Assembly: GCA_900547725.1 (NCBI GenBank)
Contig: URHR01000028.1
Coordinates: 1-23,874, forward strand
DNA: 23,874 nucleotides
Direction: 5' to 3'
Source of the DNA: an uncultured Eubacteriales bacterium
Lineage (GTDB): Bacteria; Bacillota; Clostridia; Oscillospirales; CAG-272
Below the pieces are notes generated by a model. It was not told where the DNA came from. It worked only from the letters and a program-made list of their open reading frames with translations, and searched no databases. Each line of letters begins with the position of its first letter. Position 1 is the first letter of the stretch. This document shows, in pieces, positions 23,702-23,874 of this stretch. Both the position numbers and the translations under genes were made by a program.

Positions 23702-23802
23702 GTTTCTCCTTTTTAAGACCTCGGGGCTTGCCCCGACCCCTACAAGGGGCTTCTGTGTTAAACTTTGCAAAGTGCAGACTCCGAGGCACTTTGTTTGAAC
23801 AA
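23702..23802 (-). promoter_or_regulatory. Structured leader of the bioY-pur cluster
   Basis: Minus strand TATAAT lies at 23808-23803 without a recognisable -35. Just downstream is an inverted repeat TTTGTT-TG-AACAAA (23790-23803), a possible operator. The leader then holds CAAAGTGC/GCACTTTG (23768-23775 with 23786-23793), CCCCT/AGGGG (23737-23741 with 23745-23749) and TCGGGGC/GCCCCGA (23721-23727 with 23730-23736). CCTCGG at 23786-23781 is also complementary to CCGAGG at 23724-23719, which would give an alternative fold close to the ribosome site. No known riboswitch class is recognised. Confidence 0.4.
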
Positions 23803-23826
23803 ATTATAAGTTGGTTAAAAGTTCTT

Positions 23827-23874
23827 GGGGAGTCCAGAGGGGCTTCTTTCAAGAAGCCCCTTTGGCGCATCCCC
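23827..23874. repeat. REP-like long palindrome at the right edge
   Basis: A core of 11 bp, AGGGGCTTCTT (23838-23848) with AAGAAGCCCCT (23851-23861), has only a two-base loop. The outer bases GGGGA (23827-23831) and TCCCC (23870-23874), and CC/GG, can extend it with interruptions. The window ends here, so its full size is unknown. It may be an intergenic repeat or a terminator of an unseen gene. Confidence 0.6.

Overview
The window looks like a chromosomal segment of an anaerobic Gram-positive bacterium of class Clostridia (Bacillota). The pointers are the pyrC-carA-carB-pyrK-pyrD-pyrF-pyrE order (close to the Bacillus pyr operon), an NAD-linked class 1B dihydroorotate dehydrogenase (PyrK+PyrD), near-consensus TTGACA/TATAAT promoters, strong GGAGG ribosome sites, a BioY transporter and a remnant gene of the Tn916-type HTH_16 family. 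The genus cannot be named from the sequence alone. Base composition is visibly GC-rich in genes and AT-rich between them.

Layout. (1) 1-356: a TCTG microsatellite cut by the window edge and a divergent regulatory region, with two leftward promoters for a gene outside the window and one rightward promoter. (2) 357-5793: a signalling module. A rightward Cys-rich/GGDEF/REC/HD-GYP protein meets, across a shared terminator, a leftward three-gene operon: solute-binding lipoprotein, membrane hybrid histidine kinase with receiver, and a free HPt protein. Together they contain every step of a His-Asp-His-Asp phosphorelay that could end on a c-di-GMP enzyme. (3) 5808-15545: an eight-gene leftward pyrimidine operon pyrC-carA-carB-pyrK-pyrD-pyrF-pyrE-pyrB, encoding all six steps from bicarbonate/glutamine to UMP, with mostly overlapping genes, a consensus promoter and a leader with a candidate attenuator. 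Its PyrB carries a C-terminal zinc ribbon resembling the end of PyrI. (4) 15593-17285: a small mobile/decayed island: an IS481-like element with a frameshifted transposase, an orphan HTH_16 gene and the N-terminal stump of an M20 peptidase. (5) 17513-18433: a rightward nucleoside hydrolase with a strong terminator. (6) 18820-23701: a leftward bioY-purB-purA-guaA cluster (biotin uptake; AMP and GMP branches of purine synthesis) with a structured leader. The right edge carries a REP-like palindrome.

The biosynthetic genes are ordinary and intact. The features that deserve attention are the phosphorelay/c-di-GMP module, the PyrB-zinc ribbon fusion, the structured pyr and bioY leaders, a ribosome-site-masking hairpin in the IS element, and the microsatellite lying at a promoter start site.
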